NCBI GenBank assembly: GCA_002382045.1
Contig: DFZJ01000125.1
Span: 1 to 53,287 of the forward strand
Origin: Syntrophaceae bacterium UBA4059
GTDB taxonomy: Bacteria; Desulfobacterota; Syntrophia; Syntrophales; Smithellaceae
Length of the DNA stretch: 53,287 nucleotides
Direction of reading: 5' to 3'
Positions within the stretch are counted from its first letter, which is position 1. Each line of letters opens with the position of its first letter. The notes under the pieces were generated by a model. That model saw only the letters and a program-made list of their open reading frames with translations, ran no database searches and was not told the origin of the DNA. This document shows, one piece after another, positions 15,445 through 24,468 of this stretch. The position numbers were made by a program, and so were the translations under genes.

Positions 15445-16824
15445 ATGATTGAAAAAATCGAGCAAACCATCAAGAAATATCATCTGCTGGAAAAGGGCGA
15501 CCGCGTTGTTGTCGCCTTGTCCGGAGGCGCCGATTCCTGCGCGCTGTTATTGAGCCTGCTTGCCCTTGGAGAAGCCTTGTGTCTGAAAATAATCGTCGCG
15601 CATTTTAATCACGGGTTGCGTCATCTCCGATCCGATGAAGATGAGGTGTTTTGCAGGAACATGGCGCAAAAATCCGGTCTGGTCTTTGTGTCGGAAAAAA
15701 TGCGGCAGACGGCCATTCCCCGTGGCATGTCGCCTGAGGATTATTTTCGTCGGGAAAGGTATCGCTTTTTGGATAAAGTCGCCGCGGACAATGGCGCAAA
15801 TAAAATTGCGCTGGGGCATCATCTGGAAGATCAGGTTGAGACAGTGTTGCTCAATTTTTTGCGCGGTAGTGGATTAGATGGACTCAAAGGGATGCTGCCC
15901 ATGAGGGAAAACAGGTACATTCGTCCCTTGATGGAAGTATCACGAAAGGAAATCATCGCTTTCCTCAAAGAAACCGGCAGCGCATATCGCGAGGACAGTT
16001 CCAATGACAGCGCGGTTTTTTTACGGAACCGTGTCCGCGGGGAGTTGATCCCTTTCCTTAAAGATAAATACAATCCCCGAATTGAACAAAACCTGGTGCG
16101 GATGGCGGAAATTATTCGCCGCGATGACGATTTGATCTGCGGCTATATCCACGCGATCATGGCTTCGTCTCATGTTCAAAAAAGGAAGAATGAAGTGTCT
16201 TTTTCTGCTGAATATTTCAGAGAGCTGCATGCTGCTCTGGGTTACCGGCTGATCAAGGCTCTGCTGGAAAGTCTGGTGTCTGCCGGTGTGGGTTTTTCAT
16301 CGTCCCATATTCAATTACTTGTCGATCTGGCGGGGGGAAATTCATCGGGAAAGGCGGTTTCATTACCCTATGGGCTCTACGCGCTGAAAGAATATGACCG
16401 TATCTTCATCAGGCGTGACAGGATTGACCCCATACCAGATTACGAATACCCAATAACCATTCCAGGAACAGTTGATTTAAAAGAAAGGCGACTTATCTTA
16501 TCAGCTAGATGGGCAGCGATCGATGAACTTGATTTTAAGTGCCGTCAGAATGCATATTTTGATGCGGATAAGATCAAAGGATCTCTTCTGGTTCGGAACC
16601 GGAGATGCGGCGACTGGTTTGAACCGCTCGGAACAAAGGGATCGCAAAAAATAAAAAAACTATTCATTGATCGAAAGATACCCAGGCCGGAACGTGACCG
16701 GATTGCGTTGATCACCGATCAGGAATCCGTGATCTGGATTGAAAACATGCACTTGAGTGAAAGAATTAAAGTATCGCCTCAAACAAAAAGAATGGTAATA
16801 CTCGAAATTCGTTCCCCGTCATGA
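15445..16824 (+). CDS. tilS: tRNA(Ile)-lysidine synthase
   Basis: 459 residues. It uses ATP and lysine to convert C34 of tRNA-Ile2(CAU) to lysidine, so that it reads AUA. The N-type ATP-pyrophosphatase P-loop is VALSGGADSCALLL near residues 24-37; AHFNHGLR and LGHHLEDQVET are further TilS motifs. The C-terminal substrate-recognition domain (RRCGDWFEPLGTKGSQKIKK) is present, so this is the full-length form. The gene starts three bases after the HAD gene and is followed by an 89-base gap before ftsH. Confidence 0.95.
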   Translation: MIEKIEQTIKKYHLLEKGDRVVVALSGGADSCALLLSLLALGEALCLKIIVAHFNHGLRHLRSDEDEVFCRNMAQKSGLVFVSEKMRQTAIPRGMSPEDYFRRERYRFLDKVAADNGANKIALGHHLEDQVETVLLNFLRGSGLDGLKGMLPMRENRYIRPLMEVSRKEIIAFLKETGSAYREDSSNDSAVFLRNRVRGELIPFLKDKYNPRIEQNLVRMAEIIRRDDDLICGYIHAIMASSHVQKRKNEVSFSAEYFRELHAALGYRLIKALLESLVSAGVGFSSSHIQLLVDLAGGNSSGKAVSLPYGLYALKEYDRIFIRRDRIDPIPDYEYPITIPGTVDLKERRLILSARWAAIDELDFKCRQNAYFDADKIKGSLLVRNRRCGDWFEPLGTKGSQKIKKLFIDRKIPRPERDRIALITDQESVIWIENMHLSERIKVSPQTKRMVILEIRSPS

Positions 16825-16913
16825 GGCAGCGGAGCCCTATAAGAAAATATTTGAGTTAAATTGGATATTATTATAAAGGTCAGGAAACATATTTAATTTT
16901 AAGGAGAAAAATA

Positions 16914-18728
16914 TTGAATCAGTTTCAAAAAAATATAGCACTTGTGCTGACGGTGCTTCTGGTTTTTTTGCTTGTCTGGCAGTTGTTTAATCAGCAGAAA
17001 TCCCCTGCAAAAGAAATTAATTACACGGAAATGTTGTCCCACCTGAACAATGGCGAGATTATGGAAGTGACCATCCAGGGGGACGCCATAACGGGCAAAC
17101 TGGCATCTGGAAATATCTTTAAAGCATACGCTCCTAAAGATGATGAACTGATTAAAATGTTCCGGGCGAAAAACATCAAAATTACGGCTAAACCGCTGGA
17201 AGAAAATCCCTGGTATATGATTTTCATTTCGTGGTTTCCCATGCTGTTACTCATCGGGGTGTGGATTTTCTTCATGCGTCAGATGCAGTCGGGTGGCGGC
17301 AAAGCGATGTCTTTTGGAAAAAGCAGAGCGCGCCTCATTACGGATAAATCAAAAAAAGTGACGTTTGCCGATGTGGCCGGCATCAATGAAGCCAAAGCGG
17401 AACTTGAAGAAGTCATCGACTTTTTAAAAGATCCCAAAAAATACACCAAACTGGGCGGCCGTATTCCCAAGGGATTATTACTGGTAGGCCCTCCCGGAAC
17501 CGGTAAAACACTTCTGGCGCGCGCGATTGCCGGCGAGGCCGATGTTCCCTTTCTGAGTATCAGCGGTTCTGATTTTGTGGAAATGTTTGTCGGTGTGGGC
17601 GCCTCCCGTGTGCGTGATTTGTTCAGTCAGGCCAAGAAGAACGCGCCTTGTATTATTTTTATCGATGAAATTGACGCCGTGGGACGTCACCGCGGCGCGG
17701 GTTTAGGGGGCGGTCATGATGAACGCGAGCAGACCCTCAACCAGCTGCTGGTGGAAATGGACGGATTTGAATCCAACGAAGGTGTCATTCTGGTTTCCGC
17801 CACCAACCGTCCCGATGTTCTGGATCCTGCGCTTTTGCGGCCGGGTCGTTTTGACCGGCAGGTGGTTGTGCCTCTGCCTGATGTCAAAGGACGGGAAAAA
17901 ATATTTGAAGTGCACGCGCGCAAGGCGCCGGTTGCCGACGATGTCGATTTTGCCATTCTGGCCCGGGGAACGCCCGGCACATCTGGCGCCGATATTGAAA
18001 ATCTGGTTAACGAGGCGGTTTTAAATGCCGCCCGGTTGAATAAAGACAAGGTCAACATGATTGACTTTGAATTTGCCAAAGACAAGGTTCTGATGGGTAC
18101 AGAGAGAAAGAGTATGGTCATCAGCGATTTGGAAAAACGCAATACGGCCTATCATGAATCCGGCCACACCCTGGTTGCCCGTTTGATTCCCGGAACCGAT
18201 CCGATCCACAAAGTCACCATTATTCCTCGCGGCAGAGCTTTGGGTTTGACGCAGCAGTTGCCGATTGATGAAAAGCACACCTATCCCAGTCAATATCTGG
18301 AAAACAATATCGCCATCCTGCTGGGGGGGCGCGCCGCTGAAGAGATTGTTCTGAAAGATTATACGACCGGCGCCGGCAATGATATTGAAAGAGCCACCAA
18401 TCTTGCCCGTAAAATGGTGTGTGAATGGGGCATGAGCGAGAAAATGGGACCGCTCAGCTACGGCAAGAAAGAAGAGCAGATATTTTTAGGACGCGAATTT
18501 GCCACGCACAAGGATTACAGCGAGGATACGGCAAAACATATTGATGCGGAAGTGGCGGCAATCGTCAAGCGCAACTACGATAAAGCCATGTCGTTGTTAA
18601 ACGAACATATTGATATCCTTCACAATATATCAAGAGAACTTCTTGAAAAAGAGGTGCTTAACAGCACGGAAATTGACGAAATCATCGGCAGCGCACTGCC
18701 TGCGCAACCAGCGCCGCAGAATCAATAA
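16914..18728 (+). CDS. ftsH: ATP-dependent zinc metalloprotease FtsH
   Basis: 604 residues. Two N-terminal transmembrane helices (about residues 8-25 and 101-121) flank a short periplasmic domain. The AAA+ module has Walker A GPPGTGKT at 192-199, Walker B CIIFIDEID and the second region of homology ATNRPDVLDPALLRPGRFD. The zinc site is HESGH at 414-418, with the third ligand in TGAGNDIERAT. It is a membrane-anchored hexameric protease that extracts and degrades membrane and regulatory proteins. The start is TTG at 16914, eight bases after AAGGAG. The common tilS-ftsH-folP order is kept. Confidence 0.97.
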   Translation: MNQFQKNIALVLTVLLVFLLVWQLFNQQKSPAKEINYTEMLSHLNNGEIMEVTIQGDAITGKLASGNIFKAYAPKDDELIKMFRAKNIKITAKPLEENPWYMIFISWFPMLLLIGVWIFFMRQMQSGGGKAMSFGKSRARLITDKSKKVTFADVAGINEAKAELEEVIDFLKDPKKYTKLGGRIPKGLLLVGPPGTGKTLLARAIAGEADVPFLSISGSDFVEMFVGVGASRVRDLFSQAKKNAPCIIFIDEIDAVGRHRGAGLGGGHDEREQTLNQLLVEMDGFESNEGVILVSATNRPDVLDPALLRPGRFDRQVVVPLPDVKGREKIFEVHARKAPVADDVDFAILARGTPGTSGADIENLVNEAVLNAARLNKDKVNMIDFEFAKDKVLMGTERKSMVISDLEKRNTAYHESGHTLVARLIPGTDPIHKVTIIPRGRALGLTQQLPIDEKHTYPSQYLENNIAILLGGRAAEEIVLKDYTTGAGNDIERATNLARKMVCEWGMSEKMGPLSYGKKEEQIFLGREFATHKDYSEDTAKHIDAEVAAIVKRNYDKAMSLLNEHIDILHNISRELLEKEVLNSTEIDEIIGSALPAQPAPQNQ

Positions 18729-18745
18729 GTTGATGATGGCCCGAT

Positions 18746-19936
18746 TTGAAGATCGTTAAAATTAATAACTTCAACGAAGCGACTGAAATATTCCAGAAAA
18801 TCGGAGTGGATCCTTACGGAATTGACGCGATGGTGTCCAAAACACAACACGTTAATATCCTTCTTTCATCACAATCCTGTAAAGTGGCCAATATCCTGAA
18901 GCAGGAGATGCTGTCCCTGGGAGCCGATGCAGCGGTCGCGCGGGGTTCTGTTGCCTGTTCCATTGAAAAAACCGATGTTTTACTCATGGGGACGCTCAAG
19001 CAGATCCATGCTCTGGCAAAAAAAATTGAAAAGCAGCCTTTCGGGTTGAATGTCATCGCGCAGAATATTTTGAATCTGACAACTCACCTGTATAAAAACA
19101 GCTATCTGCTGAATACATCCCGACGCAAGATCATCCTGGGCGAGAAAACATTGATTATGGGGATCTTGAATGTCACACCGGATTCCTTTTCCGACGGAAA
19201 TGTTTACTTTGAACGGCAAAAAGCGATTGACCGCGCTATGCAAATGGCGGATGAAGGCGCCGATATTATCGATATCGGGGGTGAATCATCAAGACCCGGA
19301 TCAAAAACGGTCCGTGTGCGCGAGGAGATTGCCCGGGTTGTTCCTATCGTTGAAAGTTTATCGGGTAAACTGAAAATCCCCCTGTCCGTGGATACGACAA
19401 AATCGCAGGTAGCGCAAAAATCACTGGAAGCCGGCGCGGAAATCATTAATGACATCAGTTCGCTGGGTGATGGAAAAATGGCATCGGTCATCAGCAATGC
19501 GTCTGCCGCGCTCATTCTGATGCATATGAGAGGAACACCCAAAACGATGCAGACGGGCAATCTGGCCTATAACGATTTAATGCAGGAAATTAATGCTTAT
19601 CTGGAAGAGAAATGCCGCAAAGCCATTGCCGCAGGCATCGGCCGCGACCATTTAGCCGTGGATCCGGGAATCGGATTCGGAAAAACCTACGAAGATAATT
19701 GCCGGATCATAAAAAACATCAACGAAATGAAAGTCTTGGGTCTGCCTGTCCTGATCGGAACATCACGCAAAGCTTTTATCGGCAGCGTCACGGGTGGAAC
19801 ACCCGCGGAAAGAATTGACGGGACGGCAGCGACTGTTTGCGCCGCTATTATGAATGGCTGCAACATTGTCCGTGTTCATGATGTGGCTCCGATGAAAAAA
19901 GTTGCCCAAATGACGGATGCGATCATTCACGCATAG
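18746..19936 (+). CDS. folP: Dihydropteroate synthase with N-terminal extension
   Basis: 396 residues, about 120 longer than E. coli FolP. The C-terminal ~270 residues are the catalytic TIM barrel: MGILNVTPDSFSDG (pterin and phosphate site), DIGGESSRPGS, PLSVDTTKSQV, IINDISS, DPGIGFGKT and LIGTSRKAFIG. It joins 7,8-dihydropterin pyrophosphate to p-aminobenzoate. The N-terminal ~125 residues lack these motifs and contain paired hydrophobic patterns; a similar extension occurs in many deltaproteobacterial and clostridial FolP proteins and its role is unclear. The TTG start at 18746 has only a weak ribosome site, so the start is less certain. Confidence 0.93.
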   Translation: MKIVKINNFNEATEIFQKIGVDPYGIDAMVSKTQHVNILLSSQSCKVANILKQEMLSLGADAAVARGSVACSIEKTDVLLMGTLKQIHALAKKIEKQPFGLNVIAQNILNLTTHLYKNSYLLNTSRRKIILGEKTLIMGILNVTPDSFSDGNVYFERQKAIDRAMQMADEGADIIDIGGESSRPGSKTVRVREEIARVVPIVESLSGKLKIPLSVDTTKSQVAQKSLEAGAEIINDISSLGDGKMASVISNASAALILMHMRGTPKTMQTGNLAYNDLMQEINAYLEEKCRKAIAAGIGRDHLAVDPGIGFGKTYEDNCRIIKNINEMKVLGLPVLIGTSRKAFIGSVTGGTPAERIDGTAATVCAAIMNGCNIVRVHDVAPMKKVAQMTDAIIHA

Positions 19937-19945
19937 AGAGAACCC

Positions 19946-20323
19946 ATGATATACGGAATCGGCATTGATCTGGTGGAAAACGAGCGCATTGAGAAAATGA
20001 TTCAAAAATGGGGAGATAAATTTTTATCACGGGTTTTTTCCGACCGGGAAATCGCTTATTGCGAACGTCATGCTCAAGCATCGGTTCATTACGGGGCGCG
20101 CTTTGCCGTTAAGGAATCATTCCTGAAGGCCATCGGGACAGGTCTTGGTCGGGGTGTGAGATTAGTGGAAATTGAAGTGGTCAATCAAGAGAGTGGAAAA
20201 CCGGAAATATTGTTGTCAGGCGGTGCACGGGAATATTTTGTGAAGGCCGGGATTGAAAAAATTCATCTGAGTATTACCCATACGAATAAATACGCATCCG
20301 CGATGGTTTTACTGGAAAAATAA
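19946..20323 (+). CDS. acpS: Holo-[acyl-carrier-protein] synthase
   Basis: 125 residues, normal AcpS size. It transfers 4'-phosphopantetheine from CoA to apo-ACP. The magnesium-binding opening IYGIGIDLVENERIEKM and the ARFAVKESFLKAIGTGLGRG motif are present, and the end LSITHTNKYASAMVLLE is typical. It starts nine bases after folP, with GAGAGA before the ATG. Confidence 0.96.
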   Translation: MIYGIGIDLVENERIEKMIQKWGDKFLSRVFSDREIAYCERHAQASVHYGARFAVKESFLKAIGTGLGRGVRLVEIEVVNQESGKPEILLSGGAREYFVKAGIEKIHLSITHTNKYASAMVLLEK

Positions 20324-20330
20324 TCATTTC

Positions 20331-20837
20331 ATGATAAATACACCTGACGGCATGGAAGAAATATCTGTTCTTGTTGAAATACAATCTGATAGCGCCCAAC
20401 AGACATTTGCAATAGGTTTTACTGTCGGGACAAACGCCGGGGAAGGGGATGTCTTTGCTTTATCCGGCGAACTGGGTGCGGGAAAAACCTGCTTTACGGG
20501 CGGACTGGCCCGTGGTTTGAATATCGGCGATGATTATACGATTACCAGTCCGACTTTTACACTGGTGAATGAGTATCCGGGGCGTTGCAGGCTCTACCAT
20601 TTTGATGTTTATCGATTGAATCAAATCGGTGAACTGGACGATTTGGGTTTTGATGAATATGTGTCGGGAAAAGGCGTCGTCGTTATTGAATGGGCGGAAA
20701 AAATTGCCGATGCCCTGCCGCCCGATGCCATAACAATTCATTTTACGTATCGGGATGAAAACAAAAGGACCATTAGTTTCCATGGACCTCAAAGAAGAGT
20801 TCGGGATTTAGTCAAAGATATGAAGAGGGAGGATTAG
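20331..20837 (+). CDS. tsaE: tRNA threonylcarbamoyladenosine synthesis ATPase
   Basis: 168 residues. The P-loop GELGAGKTCFTGGLARGL, then TSPTFTLVNEY and HFDVYRL, are diagnostic of TsaE, the ATPase that drives the TsaBD complex making t6A37 in ANN-reading tRNAs. EWAEKIADALP near the end is also conserved. The first ~10 residues are weakly supported; an ATG at 20352 is an alternative start. It lies between acpS and lysC with gaps of 7 and 3 bases, so it is clearly in an operon. Confidence 0.93.
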   Translation: MINTPDGMEEISVLVEIQSDSAQQTFAIGFTVGTNAGEGDVFALSGELGAGKTCFTGGLARGLNIGDDYTITSPTFTLVNEYPGRCRLYHFDVYRLNQIGELDDLGFDEYVSGKGVVVIEWAEKIADALPPDAITIHFTYRDENKRTISFHGPQRRVRDLVKDMKRED

Positions 20838-20840
20838 AAT

Positions 20841-22061
20841 ATGGGGGTGATTGTTCAGAAATTTGGCGGAACATCGGTAGCCAATATTGAGAAGATAAAA
20901 AATGTGGCAGCCAAGGCCATTCGCGAAAAGAACGCCGGCCATGATGTTGTTGTGGTTCTCTCCGCGATGGCTGGAGAAACCAACAGGCTGATTGATCTGG
21001 CGCATAGCGCAACGGAATCTCCGGATGAAAGAGAGTATGACTCCCTGATCTCAACGGGAGAACAGGTGACGATTACCTTACTGGCTATTGTGCTCAATTC
21101 GATGGGCTATCGTGCTCGATCGTTTCTCGGGTTTCAGGTCAAAATCTTAACAGACAAGGCCTACAAAAAAGCAAGAATATCGCTGATTGATACGGATGTC
21201 ATCCAGAAAGAAATAAAAAAAGGCACGATTGTTGTCGTGGCCGGTTTTCAGGGAGTGGATGAAGATAATAACATTACCACCCTGGGGCGAGGCGGTTCCG
21301 ATACCAGCGCGGTGGCGCTCGCCGCGGCGCTCAACGCCGAGCGATGCGATATCTTTACGGATGTTGACGGTGTTTACACAACTGACCCCAACATCTGCGC
21401 GAAAGCCCGAAGACTGGATAAAATATCCTACGACGAAATGCTGGAAATGGCGATGACCGGCGCCAAGGTTTTGCAGCCCCGCTCGGTCGAGATGGCCAAA
21501 AAATATGATGTGCCTGTTTATGTCAAATCAAGCTTTTCTGACGAAGGCGGAACACTTGTTACCAAGGAGGATAAAGATATGGAAAAAGAAGTCCTGTCGG
21601 GGATCACGTATGATCGTGATCAGGCTAAAATTACGGTCATTCATATTCCGGATAAACCGGGAATCGCCGCAAATTTATTTACAGCCTTGTCCGAACGAAA
21701 CATCAGTGTCGATATGATCATTCAAAATGCCAGCGCAGAAGGCTTTACGGATATAACCTTTACCGTGTCTAAAAAAGAAATGAAAGAAGCGCAGAAGATT
21801 GTTGAGGAGACGGCCAAAGACATTGGCGCGAAGGAAGTCACCGTGGATGATGACGTGGCAAAGGTGTCCATTATCGGTGTTGGCATGGTCAGTCATTCGG
21901 GCGTGGCGGCCAAGATGTTTAAAACCATGTCGGATGAAGCGATCAATATCATGATGATCAGTACGTCGGAAATCAAAATATCCTGTATTATCCAGCGAAA
22001 GTATACGGAACTGGCCGTCATGGCGCTTCATGATGCATTTCATCTGGAAAAGAAAAAATAA
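20841..22061 (+). CDS. lysC: Aspartate kinase, monofunctional
   Basis: 406 residues. It phosphorylates aspartate, the entry step for lysine, threonine, methionine and diaminopimelate. The kinase domain has VQKFGGTSV at the start, TLGRGGSDTSAVALAA and IFTDVDGVYTTDP. Two C-terminal ACT domains (from ~residue 265, including KPGIAANLFTALSERNISVDM, and ~345 onward with GVAAKMFKTMSDEAINI) should give feedback control by lysine and/or threonine. GAGGGAGGA precedes the ATG at 20841. Confidence 0.96.
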   Translation: MGVIVQKFGGTSVANIEKIKNVAAKAIREKNAGHDVVVVLSAMAGETNRLIDLAHSATESPDEREYDSLISTGEQVTITLLAIVLNSMGYRARSFLGFQVKILTDKAYKKARISLIDTDVIQKEIKKGTIVVVAGFQGVDEDNNITTLGRGGSDTSAVALAAALNAERCDIFTDVDGVYTTDPNICAKARRLDKISYDEMLEMAMTGAKVLQPRSVEMAKKYDVPVYVKSSFSDEGGTLVTKEDKDMEKEVLSGITYDRDQAKITVIHIPDKPGIAANLFTALSERNISVDMIIQNASAEGFTDITFTVSKKEMKEAQKIVEETAKDIGAKEVTVDDDVAKVSIIGVGMVSHSGVAAKMFKTMSDEAINIMMISTSEIKISCIIQRKYTELAVMALHDAFHLEKKK

Positions 22062-22064
22062 AAC

Positions 22065-22628
22065 ATGATGATGTTTGAACATCAGATAAGGGGAATCATC
22101 GCGGTTTCTATTATTTTAGCGATGATTCCCCTTGTTTATTTTTTAGCGCAAACTCAGATGAATTCAAAAAGTCCCGTCCTGTCCGTCTCCGGCCCTGAAA
22201 CGATCATTATTGAAGTCGCTGCGGAAAACAACGAGTCGGGAATCTTTTTTGCCGCACCGGGAACTTCGGTCAATCAAATATTTTCACAACTGGGGATTAA
22301 CAGAATCATTCCGGAAGACATGAAACTGGAAAGCGGAATGAAAATATGTGTTCTCCCCGGAGAAGATCACCGGGGTGTGGTCATTTTGCGGATGGACGCG
22401 GCAAAAAGATTGGCGCTGGGAATGCCCATTGATGTTAACCTGGCGAATCTTGAGGAGCTGACGTTGATTCCCGGGGTGGGAGAGGTATTGTCGGCAAATA
22501 TTATAGCGCACCGGGAGAAAATCGGACGGTTTGAAAAGTTGGAACAGTTGATGGATGTAAAAGGAATCAAAGAAAAAACCATGTCGAAGTTAATGCCCTA
22601 TCTGTATGTGGAACCGTTAACCCTTTAG
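22065..22628 (+). CDS. Membrane-anchored helix-hairpin-helix protein, ComEA-like
   Basis: 187 residues. A single N-terminal hydrophobic helix (IIAVSIILAMIPLVYFL) probably anchors it with the rest outside the cytoplasm. Residues ~45-100 resemble a short SLBB-type domain. The C-terminal ~65 residues hold two helix-hairpin-helix motifs (DVNLANLEELTLIPGVGEVL and MDVKGIKEKTMSKLMPYL), the ComEA DNA-binding signature. A role in DNA uptake is possible, but many such proteins have unknown function and no other competence gene is in the window. Three consecutive ATGs at 22065-22073 leave the exact start open. It converges on the transglycosylase with a 3-base gap. Confidence 0.85.
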   Translation: MMMFEHQIRGIIAVSIILAMIPLVYFLAQTQMNSKSPVLSVSGPETIIIEVAAENNESGIFFAAPGTSVNQIFSQLGINRIIPEDMKLESGMKICVLPGEDHRGVVILRMDAAKRLALGMPIDVNLANLEELTLIPGVGEVLSANIIAHREKIGRFEKLEQLMDVKGIKEKTMSKLMPYLYVEPLTL

Positions 22629-22631
22629 GAT

Positions 22632-23255
22632 TTACGTCTTACTGTAGGAATTATATAAAGCAAGGACACGCCTGACGTAATTTTGTGTTTCACGGTAAGG
22701 CGGCACGCCATAATTATACTTGGCCACAGCCCCTTCACCCGCATTGTAGGCGGCCAGCGCGAGGGTCAGGTTTCCTCCGTAAAGATTCAGAAGATAACGC
22801 AAATACCGCGCACCGCCTTCGATATTATCACCGGGATGAAAAACATCATCAACTTTCAGTGCGGAAGCCGTTTGAGGCATCAATTGCATCAGCCCTTTGG
22901 CGCCGGCGCGAGAAACAGCCCGATGATTAAAATTGGATTCCGCTTTGATGACGGCTTTAATTAAGGCGACATCCAGATTAAATTTCCCGGCGGCCTGATT
23001 AATAATTTTGTCATATTCAAGGATATTCTTGACTTTGGGAAAAAGAATCCTTTTTTCCTTGATGAGCATCACATACTTGGCCTTGGGATTGGAAGGCACA
23101 TTGGTCAAATGGATAACGCCTTCCTCATCCTCATATTTATAAATATCAGCATAAGAAGGAACCGCAGATACCAGCAGCAAAAAAAATGAAACCCAGAGAA
23201 CGGCTTGGTGCGTTCTCGGTAATTTTAAAATCTTTATGTTTATCTTATTAATCAT
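22632..23255 (-). CDS. Lytic transglycosylase (SLT family) with DUF4124-like N-terminus
   Basis: 207 residues. A signal peptide (hydrophobic run VLWVSFFLLLVSA, cleavage near YADI) is followed by a DUF4124-like segment (DIYKYEDEEGVIHLTNVP). The C-terminal SLT domain has the catalytic Glu in AVIKAESNFNH, then GAKGLMQLMPQTA and LALAAYNAGEGAV. It cleaves peptidoglycan strands to 1,6-anhydro ends in the periplasm. I chose the ATG at 23255 because it gives a normal signal peptide; a frame extending to 23465 reads back through the tRNA-Pro promoter. No strong ribosome site is visible. Confidence 0.92.
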   Translation of the reverse strand: MINKINIKILKLPRTHQAVLWVSFFLLLVSAVPSYADIYKYEDEEGVIHLTNVPSNPKAKYVMLIKEKRILFPKVKNILEYDKIINQAAGKFNLDVALIKAVIKAESNFNHRAVSRAGAKGLMQLMPQTASALKVDDVFHPGDNIEGGARYLRYLLNLYGGNLTLALAAYNAGEGAVAKYNYGVPPYRETQNYVRRVLALYNSYSKT

Positions 23256-23415
23256 GGTGTTATCATACGCCAATGATGTGGATTGTTCAAGCAGAAAATA
23301 GCCCTGCCAAACGATGTAAAATCCCTTGTCAACCACGGCCATCAAAGTATTTGATCGAACATTCGGGTGGGAAGCTTTAATCATCTTGCCTTGTGGATTG
23401 GTTTTTTGTTTGTTC

Positions 23416-23444
23416 TTGACATGATTTAGCGATGGTGGTAATGA
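23416..23444 (+). promoter_or_regulatory. Promoter of tRNA-Pro
   Basis: TTGACA (23416-23421), a 17-base spacer, then TAATGA (23439-23444), 26 bases before the tRNA 5' end. Confidence 0.65.
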
Positions 23445-23470
23445 CCTCAACACCTTACGGGACATTATGT

Positions 23471-23547
23471 CGGGGCGTGGCGCAGTCTGGTAGCGTATCT
23501 GAATGGGGTTCAGAGGGCCGGTGGTTCAAATCCACTCGCCCCGACCA
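23471..23547 (+). tRNA. tRNA-Pro (anticodon GGG)
   Basis: 77 bases including an encoded CCA. The acceptor stem CGGGGCG/CGCCCCG is perfect and starts with the C1 typical of tRNA-Pro. The anticodon stem TCTGA/TCAGA encloses loop ATGGGGT, with GGG at 23505-23507 and G37. The T arm is GGTGG-TTCAAAT-CCACT. It has its own promoter and terminator. Confidence 0.95.
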
Positions 23548-23549
23548 AT

Positions 23550-23600
23550 AAAATAAAAGGGAGTTAACAAACATCTGTTAACTCCCTTTTATTTTGATTC
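23550..23600. terminator. Strong hairpin terminator after tRNA-Pro
   Basis: Two perfectly complementary 20-base arms (23550-23569 and 23576-23595) with a 6-base loop. The outer A/T part gives a T-rich tail on either strand, so it can act bidirectionally. Confidence 0.85.
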
Positions 23601-23652
23601 AAATGATACGGCTTGAAGCGTGAATAAGAATGGAGGGGAATAACAACAGGAC

Positions 23653-23991
23653 ATGAACAATCCGCAAATCTTCCATTTCTTTCTCGGCGGTCATGATGCC
23701 GAGATGATGGGAATTAAAAACATCTTATCCAGTCATGACGACCCGTTTGAAGATGCTGATTTGCAGTGGGACAACGCAAAGGTTTCAGTTTACACGGACA
23801 AACTGGCGGCTTTACCGGTGGATTCAATCCCTGTATTCATAGAACTTGGCATGGACGCAGCTGTTCCCGACAGAAGTTGCATCATTGATCACCATGGCGA
23901 ACATGCCGGAATGAAGCAAAGTTGTTTTTTTATTTTTAATTGCGAATCGAACATAAAAAGAAGAGAGCTGCAATGCTTTTTTTATCCATAA
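23653..23991 (+). pseudogene. Truncated DHH-motif protein fragment
   Basis: 112 residues. The first ~90 look like a genuine protein (FHFFLGGHDAEMMGI, VDSIPVFIELGMDAAVP, SCIIDHHGEHAG), with a DHH metal-binding-like motif. After residue ~93 the composition becomes low-complexity and AT-rich (FFIFNCESNIKRREL), suggesting the gene was cut and reads into unrelated DNA. I recall similar hypothetical proteins with an IDHH motif but cannot name the family. It could be a short intact gene, but the abrupt change argues for a fragment. Confidence 0.5.
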
Positions 23992-24122
23992 GCTGTAGTC
24001 AGCTCATTAAATAACTGCGTTACCAGCAGTTTAGCATTACCACTAATACCCACCGATGCTTCTCTCATTACCTCCAGTGAAATGGTGTAACTTTCATACA
24101 CATCATACGGGCATTGCAGCAC
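23982..24122 (-). pseudogene. Possible C-terminal protein fragment, unknown
   Basis: A 46-codon frame with protein-like content: QCPYDVYESYTISLEVMREA and GISGNAKLLVTQLFNELTTA. A stop lies just upstream in frame; the only start would be a GTG at 24122 without a clear ribosome site. Its codons are more AT-rich than the neighbouring housekeeping genes. It sits between two other truncated genes, so it is most simply the tail of a lost gene. A very small real protein cannot be excluded. Confidence 0.3.
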
Positions 24123-24224
24123 TCTTCGACTTTAATGTACTGCTGTCGGTGGCTAATGTCAAGCAGCACATATTATATTGTAAAATATAGACGAAAAGAT
24201 TATAAATTATCGGCAATAAATCTC

Positions 24225-24455
24225 ATGAGGTGCTTTTTGGCGACTACCCATATTCCTGAAGCTAATCCCTTTGCTCGTAAGGTTCATCCTCTCGGAATAT
24301 ATCGAATATTTCCCATCCTTGAAACATGGCGAACGTACCGGCGCGAGTGGGTGCTGTCTGATATTTCCGCCGGACTGGTGCTGACCGCCATCCTGGTTCC
24401 TGTCGGTATGGGCTATGCCTCAGCATCAGGTTTACTGGATATCCCTGCATCATAA
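24225..24455 (+). pseudogene. 5' fragment of a SulP-family anion permease gene
   Basis: 76 codons. Residues ~27-72 match the start of SulP transporters: a cytoplasmic FPILETWRTYRREWVLSDI followed by the first membrane helix AGLVLTAILVPVGMGYASAS. The frame then ends (LDIPAS, stop), whereas intact SulP proteins run on for ~450-500 residues with many more helices and a STAS domain. The rest of the permease is absent; the next gene is on the other strand. This is a truncation rather than a frameshift, since no further SulP-like sequence is seen in other frames downstream. Confidence 0.75.
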
Positions 24456-24468
24456 ATGATTCACAAAT

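Noticed and set aside
23653..23991. Intact small metal-binding protein
   Set aside because: The C-terminal 20 residues are low-complexity and AT-rich, and the surrounding region is full of truncated genes.
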